From assembly GCA_021808285.1 (NCBI GenBank), contig JAKBBV010000005.1:1-64000 (forward strand): 64,000 bases of DNA, read 5' to 3'. The notes under the pieces were generated by a model. The model was not told where the DNA came from. It saw only the letters and a list, made by a program, of their open reading frames with translations, and made no database searches. Both the position numbers and the translations under genes were made by a program. This DNA is from Pseudomonadota bacterium. Lineage in GTDB: Bacteria > Pseudomonadota > Alphaproteobacteria > Caulobacterales > Caulobacteraceae. This document shows positions 28,816-39,816 of this stretch, piece by piece (positions within the stretch are counted from its first letter, which is position 1; each line of letters begins with the position of its first letter).

Positions 28816-31659
28816 TCAGAGCGTTCCTGGCTCGGCGTCGGACGCCTTCGACTCGGGGGGCGCCGCATCCGCCGCCGCGGTCGGGGCGCCCAGATCCAGC
28901 GAGCGGGAACTGAAGAGGGCGTTGTAGAGCATCCGGAACTCGCCGAAGTTCTGCCAGCGATAGACCGGATTGGTGGCGAACATCAGCACCCGGCCCTCGC
29001 CCAGCTTCTCATCAATCAGGGCCGGCCGGTCCTTGACGTCCTCCGCGCCGGACATGAGCCCGGAGAGCACGCCCTTTTTGCCGCCGGGAAAGGCCATCAG
29101 CTCCTCGTTACGCGCCCGGGCGGGCAGGGCGAAGAGGCTCGATGTGGCCCAGCGGACGGGTATTTCGCTGTTAGAATAGCCGTAGAAGAGCGGGTTGGAC
29201 GGGGCCAGAATCTTGGCCGTGACGATCGGACCCGGCGCATAGAAGCCGCTGGGCGCTGAGGACGTCTCGACATCCGGGGCAAGGCCGAAGGCGGGGGGCA
29301 TGGCGCTGGAGTCGCCCAGCGTGATGAGCAGGCCGCCAGCCTCGACAAAGGCCTTGAGCGCTTCGACCCCTTCAAGACCCATGCCGCCGCGGATGTCGGG
29401 TGAGGAGCCATAGGCGCCCAGGGAGGGGAACTTCGCCGACTTCTCGTAGGGCAGGGGCTTCCACCGCATGGGGATGTCGAACACGACATTCTTCGGCGAA
29501 CCCTGGGACGGGATGATGATGACGTCGTATTTCGCCCTCAGTCCGCCCTTGCGCACGTCGTCCTTAAGGATGAGATCATAGGGCGTGGCGAACTGGTCGA
29601 AGGCGTAGCGCACCCAGCCCACATTCTGGGTCGCGCCCCAGGTGGAATAGATCGCCACGCGCGGGGTCTCGGCCGGATGGGTCGGCCCCGCCACTCCGCC
29701 AGGCAGGGCCAGGGCCGTGAGGCCAAGCGGCACGACCGCGGCCTTGAGCCGGTCATAGGCTGAGCCCGGCACAAGGAACGTCCCCGCCGGCGCGGTGCGC
29801 TGGCCGATCTTGAACGGCTGCTCGGCGATGGCGAGCTTCACGTCCTTAAGGGCATAGGGCAGCCGCGCGAGGTTGATCGAACCTTCGTCCAGCACGGCAT
29901 AGGTCGCCGCGCCCGGCGCGTCGATGACACCCTGCGGCGCAAACTGGTCCACCGGCGTGGCGGCCAGATCCAGTGCCTTGGGGTCGGAGATCGCCGCGAT
30001 CGTCACATGCGCCATCAGGCCCATGGTCCAGGCGGAGTCGTCATAGGTATGAATCTTGGGGTCCGGATAGTCCTGCTTCTCCAGCAGGGTATGGGCGAGG
30101 CGACCATAGGGCTGGTCGCTCTTCACGATCAGGGAGCCGGCGGGGAAGGTCCCATCCTTCAGCGTCGCCGCCGCGTTCAGCCGCCCCACCTCGATACCCT
30201 GCTGGCGCAGCAGGTTCACCACCAGGGCCGCGCGCGTCATGTCCGGCTGGTCGCCAGGGATGATGTAGGCGTAAGGCGCCTGGGTCTGGCCCACGGTCAG
30301 GGCGTCGGCGCTTTTCTTGTAGAAGTTCTCCAGCACCTGGTCGGGGAAGGTGGAGGCGGTCTGAAGGGCGGTGAGAAGGCCCGTCTCCATGAAGTTGGTG
30401 TTGTCCCGCATCGACCATTCCACAGACTTGTAGGGCGGGTTGGGCCGGTACCATTCCCGCTTGGTCTGGTCGCGGGCGTGCAGGTCCTCGCCCGGTCCGT
30501 CCACCGGCGCCACATGGCGAAGCTCGGTCGTCGCCCCGCCATTGCCGAAGGTCTCGTAGAACCGGATCAGGCCGTTATGGTTGGACGACATGAAGGCGAC
30601 ATAGCCGGGCGACCAGGCGTCCACATAGCCGAAGTCCCAGACCCCAGGCATGCCGTACTTGCCGAGCTGCGCCATCTCGAAGTTCGAGAACCAGGGCAGC
30701 TCGGCATACATGATCGGGTCGAGATTGGGGTTCTGCGGCGGCTGGCCGCTATAGATGTAAAGAAACGGAACCGACTCGTGCAGGTCGTGGATCACCTGCG
30801 GATGCCACTCTAGATAGAACTTCAATAGATTTTTGGCGCTATAACCTGTATAGTTTATGTCCCTGTTGTTGTCGTGAAAGATATATTTGCCCCAATAGGG
30901 TGCGCCGGGAACCGGGTCGAGGTCGTTGGTGTCGTCGATCTTGTTGGCGTAATACCAGTCAGCATAGCGATCGCGACCGTCTGGGTCGCTGGCGGGATTG
31001 ATAGCTAGGATCACATTGTCGCGGATCTTGGCGATCATCGGATCGTCCTGGGTCACGATGCGATAGGCTAGCTCCATGAGCATTTCCGGGGGGCCGGTCT
31101 CGGCGCTGTGCAGGCCGCCGAGCGCCATATAGATCGGCTTGGTCTCGCCGATGATCCGATGGGCCTCGGCGTCGGAGAGGCCGCGTGGGTCGGCCAGCCG
31201 GGCGAGGTTCTGACGCTCCTGGTCGAGGCGGGCGATATTGGTCGCGGAGGAGATGAACACCACTACGGTGGGCCGGCCCTCCTCGGTGGCGCCGGTCTCG
31301 ACGATCTTCACGCGCGGCGACTTGGCGGCCAGGGCCCGGTAATAGCGGAGAATGTCCGCATAGTGGTCCAGCACTTTGGGCGCACCGATGTCATGTCCCA
31401 ACACATCTCTGGGCGACGGGACGCCTCCGGCCGCGGCGGGCAAGTGATCCACCAGGGGGCTGGAGAACTCCGGCTTGGTCGTCCAGGCCTTCTGATGGGC
31501 GGCGAAGATGGGGTCCATAGTCTGGGGTGCGGGCGCCTGAGGTGCAGGGACAGGGGCCGGGGCGTTTGCGCCCGCCGCCTGGGCCAGGGCGGCCCCGCCG
31601 CAGAACATGAGCGCGGTGCTCGCCAGGAGCGCCGACAGGCGCGCGCGCGATTTTTTCAT
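28816..31659 (-). CDS. M14-family zinc carboxypeptidase-like protein, exported
   Basis: Signal peptide; YMALGGLHSAETGPPEMLMELAYRI (HxxE zinc motif), NPASDPDGRDR, HPQVIHDLHE. Confidence 0.88.
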   Translation of the reverse strand: MKKSRARLSALLASTALMFCGGAALAQAAGANAPAPVPAPQAPAPQTMDPIFAAHQKAWTTKPEFSSPLVDHLPAAAGGVPSPRDVLGHDIGAPKVLDHYADILRYYRALAAKSPRVKIVETGATEEGRPTVVVFISSATNIARLDQERQNLARLADPRGLSDAEAHRIIGETKPIYMALGGLHSAETGPPEMLMELAYRIVTQDDPMIAKIRDNVILAINPASDPDGRDRYADWYYANKIDDTNDLDPVPGAPYWGKYIFHDNNRDINYTGYSAKNLLKFYLEWHPQVIHDLHESVPFLYIYSGQPPQNPNLDPIMYAELPWFSNFEMAQLGKYGMPGVWDFGYVDAWSPGYVAFMSSNHNGLIRFYETFGNGGATTELRHVAPVDGPGEDLHARDQTKREWYRPNPPYKSVEWSMRDNTNFMETGLLTALQTASTFPDQVLENFYKKSADALTVGQTQAPYAYIIPGDQPDMTRAALVVNLLRQQGIEVGRLNAAATLKDGTFPAGSLIVKSDQPYGRLAHTLLEKQDYPDPKIHTYDDSAWTMGLMAHVTIAAISDPKALDLAATPVDQFAPQGVIDAPGAATYAVLDEGSINLARLPYALKDVKLAIAEQPFKIGQRTAPAGTFLVPGSAYDRLKAAVVPLGLTALALPGGVAGPTHPAETPRVAIYSTWGATQNVGWVRYAFDQFATPYDLILKDDVRKGGLRAKYDVIIIPSQGSPKNVVFDIPMRWKPLPYEKSAKFPSLGAYGSSPDIRGGMGLEGVEALKAFVEAGGLLITLGDSSAMPPAFGLAPDVETSSAPSGFYAPGPIVTAKILAPSNPLFYGYSNSEIPVRWATSSLFALPARARNEELMAFPGGKKGVLSGLMSGAEDVKDRPALIDEKLGEGRVLMFATNPVYRWQNFGEFRMLYNALFSSRSLDLGAPTAAADAAPPESKASDAEPGTL

Positions 31660-31724
31660 TCCTGCATTCCCAATTCTCTAGCGAAGGGCTCCACGCCCTT
31701 GTGGCGTTCTATACTGTGCCGTCC

Positions 31725-33155
31725 TCAGGCCGCGACGGCGCGCTTGCGCCGGGTGATCGTCTGGGCGGCGGTATATTCCATCAGACCCTCGATCCCGCCC
31801 TCGGCGCCGACGCCCGACTGTTTGTGTCCGCCAAAGGCCGCGGTGGGTGAGACATGCTGGGTCTCATTGATCCATACAGTCCCGCTGGCGATGCGCTCAG
31901 CGATCTCCAAGGCCTTGTCCTCGTCCTCGCCCCAGACCGATCCACCCAGGCCGTAATCGGTGGCGTTGGCGCGAGCGATCACCTCCTCATAGTCGTCGAA
32001 TTTGAGCAGCGGCAGGACGGGGCCGAACTGCTCCTCCTGAACGATGCGCGAGGTCTCCGGCGGGTTGTCCAAAATGGTGATGGGCACGAAATAGCCCGGC
32101 GCCGATGAAGCCTCCCCGCCCATGAGGAAGGTATAGCCCTTGTCCTTGGCGTCGCGGATCAGGTCGAGCACCCGCTCATATTGCGGCTTGTTGTTGATCG
32201 GGCCGATCTGGGTTCCCTGCTCGGCGCCGTCGCCCACCTTGACCGTGCGCGCATAGGCCACCAGGGCGTCGCGCAGAGGCTCGTAGATGTCCTTGTGCAC
32301 ATACATGCGTTTAGTGGCGATGCAGATTTGGCCGTTGTTGCGGAAGGCGGCCCAGAACAACTCCTCCGCCACGGCGGCCACGTCCACATCCGGCATGACG
32401 ATGGCGGCGTCATTGCCCCCCAGCTCCAGGGTCAGTCGCTTGAGCGTCGGCGCCGCTGATTCCATCACCCGCCGTCCGGTGGCCGTCGAGCCGGTGAAGC
32501 TGATCTTGTCGAAGCCCGGATGTGAGGTCATCCAGGGACCCAAATCATCACCCCCGGAAACGATGTTGAGGACCCCGGGCGGCAGGAGATCGCGCGCCAT
32601 TTCGCCGAACTTGAGCGTTGTCAGGGGGGTGAAGGGCGAGGGCTTGAGCACCATGGTGTTGCCCGCGAGCAGGCCGGGGCCGACCTTGAACATGGCCAGA
32701 AGCAGGGGGAAGTTCCATGGCGCTATGGCCCCGACGACGCCCAGCGGCACGCGCCGAGTTTCGCTGTAGCGGACCTCCGAGTCCTCGTTCACCGTCACGG
32801 GAAGATCGAGCCCGGCGGCCGCCTTGAGCCAGAAGCCGGCGCCGCCGACCTCGCCCTCCGCTTCGGCATGAGGCTTGCCCTGTTCGCGGGTCAGGAGGCG
32901 CTTGAGAGGGTCGAGGTGGGCCAGAATGGCGTCGCCCAGGGCGTTCAGCCTCGCCTTGCGTTCGGCGATGGGCGTGGCCGCCCAGGCGGGAAAGGCCCGG
33001 CGCGCGGCGTCGATCGCCCGGTCCAGATCCTCGCGCGCGGCGTCGGGCGCCTGGCCGATCGGCGCCTCTGTGGCCGGATTGAGCACCTCGAACGTCCGCG
33101 CCGCACCCACCAGGGCGCCGTCGATGAGTAGGCGATAGTCGGCGTTGAAATTCAT
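31725..33155 (-). CDS. Aldehyde dehydrogenase family protein
   Basis: AIAPWNFPLLLAMFKVGPGLLAGNTMVLKPS, KISFTGSTATGRRVM, LELGGNDAAIVMPDVD, NNGQICIATKRMYV. Confidence 0.94.
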   Translation of the reverse strand: MNFNADYRLLIDGALVGAARTFEVLNPATEAPIGQAPDAAREDLDRAIDAARRAFPAWAATPIAERKARLNALGDAILAHLDPLKRLLTREQGKPHAEAEGEVGGAGFWLKAAAGLDLPVTVNEDSEVRYSETRRVPLGVVGAIAPWNFPLLLAMFKVGPGLLAGNTMVLKPSPFTPLTTLKFGEMARDLLPPGVLNIVSGGDDLGPWMTSHPGFDKISFTGSTATGRRVMESAAPTLKRLTLELGGNDAAIVMPDVDVAAVAEELFWAAFRNNGQICIATKRMYVHKDIYEPLRDALVAYARTVKVGDGAEQGTQIGPINNKPQYERVLDLIRDAKDKGYTFLMGGEASSAPGYFVPITILDNPPETSRIVQEEQFGPVLPLLKFDDYEEVIARANATDYGLGGSVWGEDEDKALEIAERIASGTVWINETQHVSPTAAFGGHKQSGVGAEGGIEGLMEYTAAQTITRRKRAVAA

Positions 33156-33253
33156 CTGCGTCCTCCAGGGGCGGTCCCTTCCTGTCTAATTCAGCCCAGC
33201 CGCGCCTACCGATCAAGTGAGTGGGGGCGAGGTCCCGCCCCGCGGCCCGCGCC

Positions 33254-34036
33254 TCACCAGCAGCTATAGCCGCCGTCGGTCAGCATGACCGTCCCGGTTA
33301 TCAGGCTGGAGGCGTCCGAGGCGAGGAAGAGGATGGCGGCTGCGACCTCCTCGGGCTCGCCCAGACGGCCCATGGGCGTGCCGTCGATCCAGCGGCGGTA
33401 CATCGGCGAGTCCGGATCGGCGAAGGCGTTGAGCGGGGTGCGGATATAGGTCGGGGCCACGGCGTTGACGCGCACGCCGCGCGAGGCCCACTCGGCGGCA
33501 AGGGACCGGGTCAGGTGGTGCACTGCGGCCTTGGAGGCGTTGTAGTGGGCCTGACCCTGGGGCCGGTTGACGATGAAGCCGGACATGGAGCCCACATTGA
33601 CGATGACGCCGCGACCTTCTGCCAGCATGTGGCGCCCCACAGCCCGCGCGCACCAGAAGGTCCCGTTGAGATTGACGTCGAGCACATTGAGCCAGCGCTC
33701 GTCCTCCATCTCCTCGGCGGCGATCTCGCTGCGGGCGATGCCTGCATTGTTGATGAGGATGTCGATACCCCCTAGATCGGCGGCCAGGGCGTCGGCGGCG
33801 GCCGTCACGGCCTGCGAGTCCGTCACCTCCAGCACCCGCGCATGAGCTCCATGGCCTTCCGCGGCGAGCGCCCGCACGGCGACCTCCAGCTCCGCCGCGT
33901 CGCGATCCCACAGCGTGACCCGCGCCCCCGCCTCGGCCAGGGCCTGGGCGGCGCAAAGGCCGATGCCGCGTGCACCTCCGGTGACCACGGCGACCCGGCC
34001 GTCCAGCCTGAAGCGTTCGAGATACATGGCGGTCAT
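33254..34036 (-). CDS. SDR-family NAD(P)-dependent oxidoreductase
   Basis: VAVVTGGARGIGLCAAQALAEAG, INNAGIA, YNASKAAVHHLTRSLAAEW. Confidence 0.93.
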   Translation of the reverse strand: MTAMYLERFRLDGRVAVVTGGARGIGLCAAQALAEAGARVTLWDRDAAELEVAVRALAAEGHGAHARVLEVTDSQAVTAAADALAADLGGIDILINNAGIARSEIAAEEMEDERWLNVLDVNLNGTFWCARAVGRHMLAEGRGVIVNVGSMSGFIVNRPQGQAHYNASKAAVHHLTRSLAAEWASRGVRVNAVAPTYIRTPLNAFADPDSPMYRRWIDGTPMGRLGEPEEVAAAILFLASDASSLITGTVMLTDGGYSCW

Positions 34037-34104
34037 CCTCCGGGGCGCAGGCGGGTGAGGGCCTCCGTCCTTACGCTTCCGCGCCTGTTCGGCGAAGGGC
34101 GCCT

Positions 34105-34809
34105 TCAGTTCCTGAACTCCGCGGTCAGCTCGTAGCGTTCGTGCGGGAAGATTTGGCGCACGAAGGTCACGCCCTGGCCCAGGCGAAAGGTCCAGCGCTC
34201 CACCATGAGGCAGGCATGGCCGGTTCTGATGTCCAGGGCGCGAGCCTCGGCCGGGCTGGCCGCAAGGGCGCCGATGCGATGCCGCGCTTCGGTCCAGGGC
34301 GCGTGCTTCAGCAGCCAGGAGCCCGGCGCCTGGCCGGAGAAGTCCGCCGATCGGGCGTCGGGGACGGCGGCCAGGTCGATCACCCGCTCCTCCAGGGCGA
34401 ACGGCGAACCTCCAGCCACATGCAGACCGCGCAGGTCCAGAAGGGGGCCGACGGGAGACAGCGCGGTCTCCCGGGCATCCTGCCCAACGGTCCCGCGCAC
34501 ACCGCGCGCCAGCAGACGAAAGGCATAGGTCTCGCCCAGGGCGGCGATGGTCTCGGCGATGTCCGGGATCTCGAGCACGGCGGTCTGCACATGGGGATGG
34601 GCGACCAGGGTGCCGGCGCGTCGGTTGCGCGTGACGAGGCCGGCGCCCGCGAGGGCGCCGATGGCCTTGCTGACCGTCATCCGGGCGCAGCCATATTCGG
34701 CCATCAGTGCCTGTTCCGTGGGCAGCCGGTCGCCGGGATTGAGGGCGCCGGACCGGATGCGGGCTTCGAGATCGGCGCGGATGCGGCGGGCGAGGCCGGG
34801 GGGCTTCAT
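34105..34809 (-). CDS. hutC: GntR/HutC-family histidine utilization repressor
   Basis: Winged helix LPTEQALMAEYGCARMTVSKAIGALAGAGLVTRNRRAGTLV and UTRA-like C-terminus; located in the hut locus. Confidence 0.9.
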   Translation of the reverse strand: MKPPGLARRIRADLEARIRSGALNPGDRLPTEQALMAEYGCARMTVSKAIGALAGAGLVTRNRRAGTLVAHPHVQTAVLEIPDIAETIAALGETYAFRLLARGVRGTVGQDARETALSPVGPLLDLRGLHVAGGSPFALEERVIDLAAVPDARSADFSGQAPGSWLLKHAPWTEARHRIGALAASPAEARALDIRTGHACLMVERWTFRLGQGVTFVRQIFPHERYELTAEFRN

Positions 34810-34818
34810 CGGCGGGGC

Positions 34819-36192
34819 TCAGGAGGCCAGAAGCCGGGTCACGCTGGCGCGAAAGGCTTCGGAGAGCTCGGTCCGCCGGCGATGGCGCCCGTCCTCCACC
34901 ACCAGGCTCCCGCGCCGCCACACCCGATCCACCGCCGTGCGGCCGGCGGCGAAGAGCCAGTGATCTAGGACGGCGTCGGGCCTCGCGCCTCTCGGCGGCG
35001 ATTCCTCTTCGTGCAGGCAGACGATATCGGCCGCCCTTCCAGGCGCCAGTCCGGCCGGGCCGCATGCCAAGGCCTGTGCGCCGCCGTGCAAGGCCGCCTC
35101 GAACAAGCGTCGACCCGTGGAGGCTCCCTGCGGCTCGGCCAGGACGTTGCGCGCCTTCCAGGCCAGGCGCTGGGCGTATTCGAGCTGGCGCAGCTCCTGG
35201 GCCGCGTCGATGGCGATATTCGAGTCCGTGCCCACACCCATGACGCCGCCATGATCGAGAAAGGCCCGGGCCGGGAAGACGCCGTCGCCCAGATTGGCCT
35301 CGGTGATCGGGCACAGCCCCGCCGCGGCGCCGCTGGCGGCCAGTCGCCGGGTCTCCTGCGCGGTGAGGTGGGTGGCGTGGATCAGGCACCAGCGCGCGTC
35401 GAGCCCGACCTCGTCTAGCAGCCATTCCACCGGACGCCGCCCGCTCCAGGCGAGGCAGTCCTCCACCTCCTTCACCTGCTCGGCGGCGTGGATGTGCACC
35501 GCTCCGGCGCCGGCCAGGGGCAGGATCTCGGCAAGATCCCGCGGGCTCACCGCACGCAGAGAATGGGGCGCCAGGCCCAGCCCGGCATCGGGCAGGGGAG
35601 CAATGGCGGCGCGGCTCGCCTCGACCAGGCGGGCGAAACGGTCGGGATCGTTGAGGAACCGGCGCTGGCCCGGCGCGGCCGGCGCACCGCCAAATCCGCC
35701 CTGGCGATAATAGACCGGCAGCAGGGTCAGGCCGATCCCGCTCGCCCCGGCGGCGGCGGCGATGCGCTGGGTCATCTCGCCCAGGGCCGCATAGGGCCGC
35801 CCCTGCGGATCGTGGTGCAGATAGTGGAACTCGCCCACGCGGGTGAATCCGCTCTCCAGCATCTCGGCGAAGGCCAGGGCGGAGATCGCCTCGACATCCT
35901 CCGGCGTCATCCGATCGAGAAACCGGTACATCAGCTCGCGCCAGGACCAGAAGTCGTCACGCCCGGCGCCGCGATACTCGGTCAGGCCGGCCATGCCGCG
36001 CTGAAAGGCATGGCTGTGCAGATTGGAAAGGCCCGCAAGCCCCACCGCGCCGCGCGTCTCGCCCGGGAAAGGGTCAACCCCCTCGGAGACCGTCGCGATC
36101 CGCCCCTCGCGCACCGTCAGCCGCACCCGGTCGGCCCAGCCGTCGGGCAGAAGGGCCCGTTCGAACCAAAGGGAGTCGGGGGCGGCGCTCAT
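34819..36192 (-). CDS. hutF: Formimidoylglutamate deiminase
   Basis: GLSNLHSHAFQRGMAGLTEYRGAGRDDFWSWRELMYRFLDRMTPEDVEAI; amidohydrolase motifs. Confidence 0.95.
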   Translation of the reverse strand: MSAAPDSLWFERALLPDGWADRVRLTVREGRIATVSEGVDPFPGETRGAVGLAGLSNLHSHAFQRGMAGLTEYRGAGRDDFWSWRELMYRFLDRMTPEDVEAISALAFAEMLESGFTRVGEFHYLHHDPQGRPYAALGEMTQRIAAAAGASGIGLTLLPVYYRQGGFGGAPAAPGQRRFLNDPDRFARLVEASRAAIAPLPDAGLGLAPHSLRAVSPRDLAEILPLAGAGAVHIHAAEQVKEVEDCLAWSGRRPVEWLLDEVGLDARWCLIHATHLTAQETRRLAASGAAAGLCPITEANLGDGVFPARAFLDHGGVMGVGTDSNIAIDAAQELRQLEYAQRLAWKARNVLAEPQGASTGRRLFEAALHGGAQALACGPAGLAPGRAADIVCLHEEESPPRGARPDAVLDHWLFAAGRTAVDRVWRRGSLVVEDGRHRRRTELSEAFRASVTRLLAS

Positions 36193-36198
36193 AAATAA

Positions 36199-36208
36199 TG
36201 TCTAGACA
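36199..36208. promoter_or_regulatory. Candidate HutC operator TGTCTAGACA between divergent hutF and hutI
   Basis: Perfect 10-bp palindrome in the 44-bp hutF/hutI gap; resembles the known TTGTATATACAA/TGTCTATACA-type HutC sites. Confidence 0.6.
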
Positions 36209-36236
36209 ATAATGGGGATTTGGACAAGTCTGGGCC

Positions 36237-37442
36237 ATGCGTTGCGACCGCATCTGGACCCGGGCCCGTCTGGCCACGCTCGCTTCCGGCCGACCGGACC
36301 TCGGCGTGGTGGAAGAGGGCCTGGTGGCCTCCCGCGATGGGCGCATCCTCTATGCCGGGCCGGCGGCCGAGGCGCCGGATCTGCAGGCAGCGGAGATCGT
36401 CGACTGCGAAGGCCGCTGGATCACGCCGGGCCTGATCGATGCGCACACCCACCTCGTCCATGCCGGCGACCGCGCGGCGGAGTTCGAGCTGCGCCTCGCC
36501 GGCGCCAGCTATGAGGAGATCGCCCGTTCCGGCGGGGGCATCCTCTCCACAGTGCGCGCGACGCGCGCCGCCGCCGAGGCAGAGCTGGTCGCGGCCGCCC
36601 TGCCGCGTCTGGACGCCCTGATCGCCGAGGGCGCGACCACGGTGGAGATCAAGTCCGGCTATGGCCTCACCCTGGTCGACGAGATCAAATCCCTGCGCGT
36701 GGTCCGGTCCCTGACCGGGGCGCGTCCGGTGCGCCTGCGCGCCACCCTCCTGGCCGCCCATGCGGCGCCGCCAGAATATGCCGGCGATCCCGACGGCTAT
36801 ATCGATCTGATCTGCCGCGACATCCTGCCCGCCGCCGCGAGCGAGGGCCTGGCCGACGCCGTCGACGCCTTCTGCGAGAGCATCGCTTTCACGCCAGCCC
36901 AGGTCGAGCGGGTGTTTCGGGCCGCCCGCGCCCATGGCCTGCCGGTCAAGCTGCACGCCGAGCAGTTGTCCAACCAGGGGGGAGCGGCGCTCGCCGCCCG
37001 CTATGGCGCGCTCTCTGTCGATCATCTGGAACATCTGGACGCCGCCGGCGTCGCCGCCCTGGCCCGCGCTGGCTGTGTGGCAACCCTCCTGCCGGGCGCC
37101 TACCTCTTCTTGCGAGAGACTAAGACGCCGCCGGTGGAGGCCCTGCGCGCGGCGGGCGTCCCCATGGCGCTGGCCACCGACTGCAATCCGGGCACATCGC
37201 CCCTGACCTCGCTGCTCCTGGCCATGAATCTGGCCGCGACCCTGTTCCGCCTCACCGTGACGGAGTGCCTGGCGGGGGTGACGCGAGAGGCCGCCCGGGC
37301 GCTCGGCCTTCAGGATGAGACCGGCGCGCTGGAGGCCGGTAAGGCCTGCGACCTCGCCATTTGGGACATCGAGCGACCCGCCGAGCTTGTCTACCGGATG
37401 GGCTTCAACCCGCTTCATGCAAGGATCTGGGCCGGCCAATGA
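36237..37442 (+). CDS. hutI: Imidazolonepropionase
   Basis: [50 protein letters not shown]. Confidence 0.96.
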   Translation: MRCDRIWTRARLATLASGRPDLGVVEEGLVASRDGRILYAGPAAEAPDLQAAEIVDCEGRWITPGLIDAHTHLVHAGDRAAEFELRLAGASYEEIARSGGGILSTVRATRAAAEAELVAAALPRLDALIAEGATTVEIKSGYGLTLVDEIKSLRVVRSLTGARPVRLRATLLAAHAAPPEYAGDPDGYIDLICRDILPAAASEGLADAVDAFCESIAFTPAQVERVFRAARAHGLPVKLHAEQLSNQGGAALAARYGALSVDHLEHLDAAGVAALARAGCVATLLPGAYLFLRETKTPPVEALRAAGVPMALATDCNPGTSPLTSLLLAMNLAATLFRLTVTECLAGVTREAARALGLQDETGALEAGKACDLAIWDIERPAELVYRMGFNPLHARIWAGQ

Positions 37443-38989
37443 CCCTCCTCACCCTCGCTCCCGGCGCCGTCACCCTGGCCGACTGGCGCGCCCTTTGGCT
37501 GGGGGCTTCGGCGCGGCTGGATCCCGCCGCCTGGCCCCGGATCGAAGCGAGCGCGGCGGCGGTGGGGCGCATCCTCGCCAAAGGTGAGCCGGTCTATGGC
37601 GTCAATACCGGCTTCGGGCGCCTGGCCAGCGTGCGCATCGCCGATGAGGACCTGGCCCGGCTGCAGCGCAACATCGTGCTCTCCCACGCCGCCGGAACCG
37701 GCGATCCGGCCCCCGCGGCCATCGTGCGCCTGATGATGGCGCTGAAGCTCGCCAGCTTCGGCCACGGCGCCTCGGGCGTGCGGCGCGAGACCGCCTCGCG
37801 CCTGGAGATGATGCTGGCGCGGGGCCTGATCCCCGTCGTCCCGGCCCAGGGCTCGGTGGGGGCCTCCGGCGACCTCGCTCCGCTGGCGCATATGGCCGCC
37901 GCCATGATCGGCGTGGGCGAGATCGAGATGCAGGGCGAGCGCCTGCCCGCCGCCGCCGCCCTGGCCCGCGCTGGGCTCGATCCCCTGACGTTGGGACCCA
38001 AGGAGGGTCTGGCCCTGCTCAACGGCACGCAATTCTCGACCGCGAACGCCCTGGCGGGCCTGTTCGAGGCCGACCGTCTGTTCGCCTCGGCCCTGATCTC
38101 CGGCGCTCTTTCCACCGAGGCGGCCAAGGGCTCTGACACCCCCTTCGATCCTCGCATCCACGCCCTGCGCCGCCACGGCGGCCAGATCGCCTGCGCCGAG
38201 GCCCTGCGAGAGCTGATGGCCGGCTCCGCGATCCGCGCCAGCCATCTCAAGGACGACGAGCGGGTCCAGGATCCCTATTGCCTGCGCTGCCAGCCCCAGG
38301 TCATGGGCGCGGCCCTGACCGTGCTGCGGCAAGCCGCCCGCACCCTGGCGGAGGAGGCCGACGGCGTTTCCGACAACCCGCTGATCTTCGCCGAGACGGA
38401 CGAGTGCCTGTCCGGCGGCAACTTCCACGCCGAGCCTGTGGCCTTCGCCGCCGACATGATCGCGCTGGCTCTGTGCGAGATCGGGGCCCTGGCCGAACGC
38501 CGCATCGCCATGCTGGTGGATGCGGACCTGTCGCGCCTGCCGCCCTTTCTGACGCCTGATCCAGGTCTCAATTCAGGTTTCATGATCCCCCAGGTCACGG
38601 CCGCGGCCCTGGTCTCGGAGAACAAGCAGGCCGCTTATCCGGCCAGCGTCGATTCCATCCCCACCTCGGCCAACCAGGAGGACCACGTGTCCATGGCCGC
38701 GCATGGCGCCCGGCGGCTCGCCCCCATGGCGCGAAACGCCGCCGCGGTGATCGGCATCGAGCTTCTGGTCGGGGCCCAGGGCTGCGACTTCCACGCCGGT
38801 CTCGCCTCCAGCGCGCCGCTGGAGCGGGTCCGGGCGGCGCTTCGCGCCGTCTCTCCGCGCCTGGAAGCCGACCGTCACCTGCACCCCGACATCGAAGCCG
38901 CCGCCCTCCTGGTCCGCAGCGGCGCGGTGGTGGAGGCCGCCGCCCTCGCCCTGCCGGGGGCGCTCCTGGAAGGGGAGCGGGCCGCGTGA
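37439..38989 (+). CDS. hutH: Histidine ammonia-lyase
   Basis: [31 protein letters not shown] (MIO Ala-Ser-Gly); ATGA overlap with hutI. Confidence 0.97.
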   Translation: MTLLTLAPGAVTLADWRALWLGASARLDPAAWPRIEASAAAVGRILAKGEPVYGVNTGFGRLASVRIADEDLARLQRNIVLSHAAGTGDPAPAAIVRLMMALKLASFGHGASGVRRETASRLEMMLARGLIPVVPAQGSVGASGDLAPLAHMAAAMIGVGEIEMQGERLPAAAALARAGLDPLTLGPKEGLALLNGTQFSTANALAGLFEADRLFASALISGALSTEAAKGSDTPFDPRIHALRRHGGQIACAEALRELMAGSAIRASHLKDDERVQDPYCLRCQPQVMGAALTVLRQAARTLAEEADGVSDNPLIFAETDECLSGGNFHAEPVAFAADMIALALCEIGALAERRIAMLVDADLSRLPPFLTPDPGLNSGFMIPQVTAAALVSENKQAAYPASVDSIPTSANQEDHVSMAAHGARRLAPMARNAAAVIGIELLVGAQGCDFHAGLASSAPLERVRAALRAVSPRLEADRHLHPDIEAAALLVRSGAVVEAAALALPGALLEGERAA

Positions 38990-39816
38990 CGCCTTCCTGG
39001 CTGGAGGTGCGTCAGGGTGCGGCGCCGCTGATCGTCAGTCTGCCGCATACGGGAACCGACCTTCCCGAGGACATCGAGACAGGCCTCGTCTCTCCCTGGC
39101 TCGCGCGCCGCGACGCGGACTGGTGGGTTGATCGGCTTTACGCCTTCGCCGAGGACCTGGACGCCACCTTCGTGCGCACGACGCTCAGCCGAAGCGTCAT
39201 CGACGTTAATCGCGACCCTTCCGGCGCCTCGCTCTATCCGGGCCAGGCGACCACCGAGCTTTGCCCCCTGACCACCTTCGACGGCGAGCCGCTCCATCGG
39301 CCCGGCTGCGCGCCTGACGCCGCTGAGATCTCGCGTCGCACCGCGCTCTATTTCGCTCCCTATCACGCGGCTCTGGAGGCGCAGATCGTCCGCCTGCGCG
39401 CCCGCTATTCCCGCGTCGTGCTCTATGACGCCCACTCCATCCGCTCGCGCATTCCGCGCCTGTTCGAGGGCGAGCTGGCGCAGTTCAACATCGGCGTGAA
39501 CGGCGGAGTGAGCTGCGATGGCGCTCTGACCGCGGCGGTGGCGGAGCTGTGCGCCGCCAGCTCTTTCAGCTGGGTGGTCGACGGCCGTTTCAAGGGCGGC
39601 TGGACGACCCGCCGTTATGGCCGCCCCTCCGACGGCGTTCACGCTCTGCAGATGGAGCTGGCCTGTCGCGGATACATGGACGAGCCGGACGGCCCGCCGA
39701 CGCCGGGCGCCTGGCCTCCCGCCTTCGAGGCCGCGCGCGCCGCGCCGCTCCTTGCTGTCCTTCGCCCCATCCTCGAAGCCTGCCTCGCCTTCGCCTCTTC
39801 CGGGAGCGCCCCATGA
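38986..39816 (+). CDS. hutG: N-formylglutamate deformylase
   Basis: [67 protein letters not shown]. Confidence 0.95.
   Translation: MTPSWLEVRQGAAPLIVSLPHTGTDLPEDIETGLVSPWLARRDADWWVDRLYAFAEDLDATFVRTTLSRSVIDVNRDPSGASLYPGQATTELCPLTTFDGEPLHRPGCAPDAAEISRRTALYFAPYHAALEAQIVRLRARYSRVVLYDAHSIRSRIPRLFEGELAQFNIGVNGGVSCDGALTAAVAELCAASSFSWVVDGRFKGGWTTRRYGRPSDGVHALQMELACRGYMDEPDGPPTPGAWPPAFEAARAAPLLAVLRPILEACLAFASSGSAP

Noticed and set aside
31682-31698. AAGGGC-tccac-GCCCTT hairpin between ALDH and M14 peptidase genes
   Set aside because: Short stem without a following U-tract on either strand; not a credible intrinsic terminator.
33254-35425. 723-aa ORF apparently fusing hutC/hutF antisense-frame sequence to the SDR
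   Set aside because: Only the C-terminal SDR part (from 34036) looks like protein; the rest is an Arg/Pro/Gly-rich out-of-frame reading of hutC and hutF.
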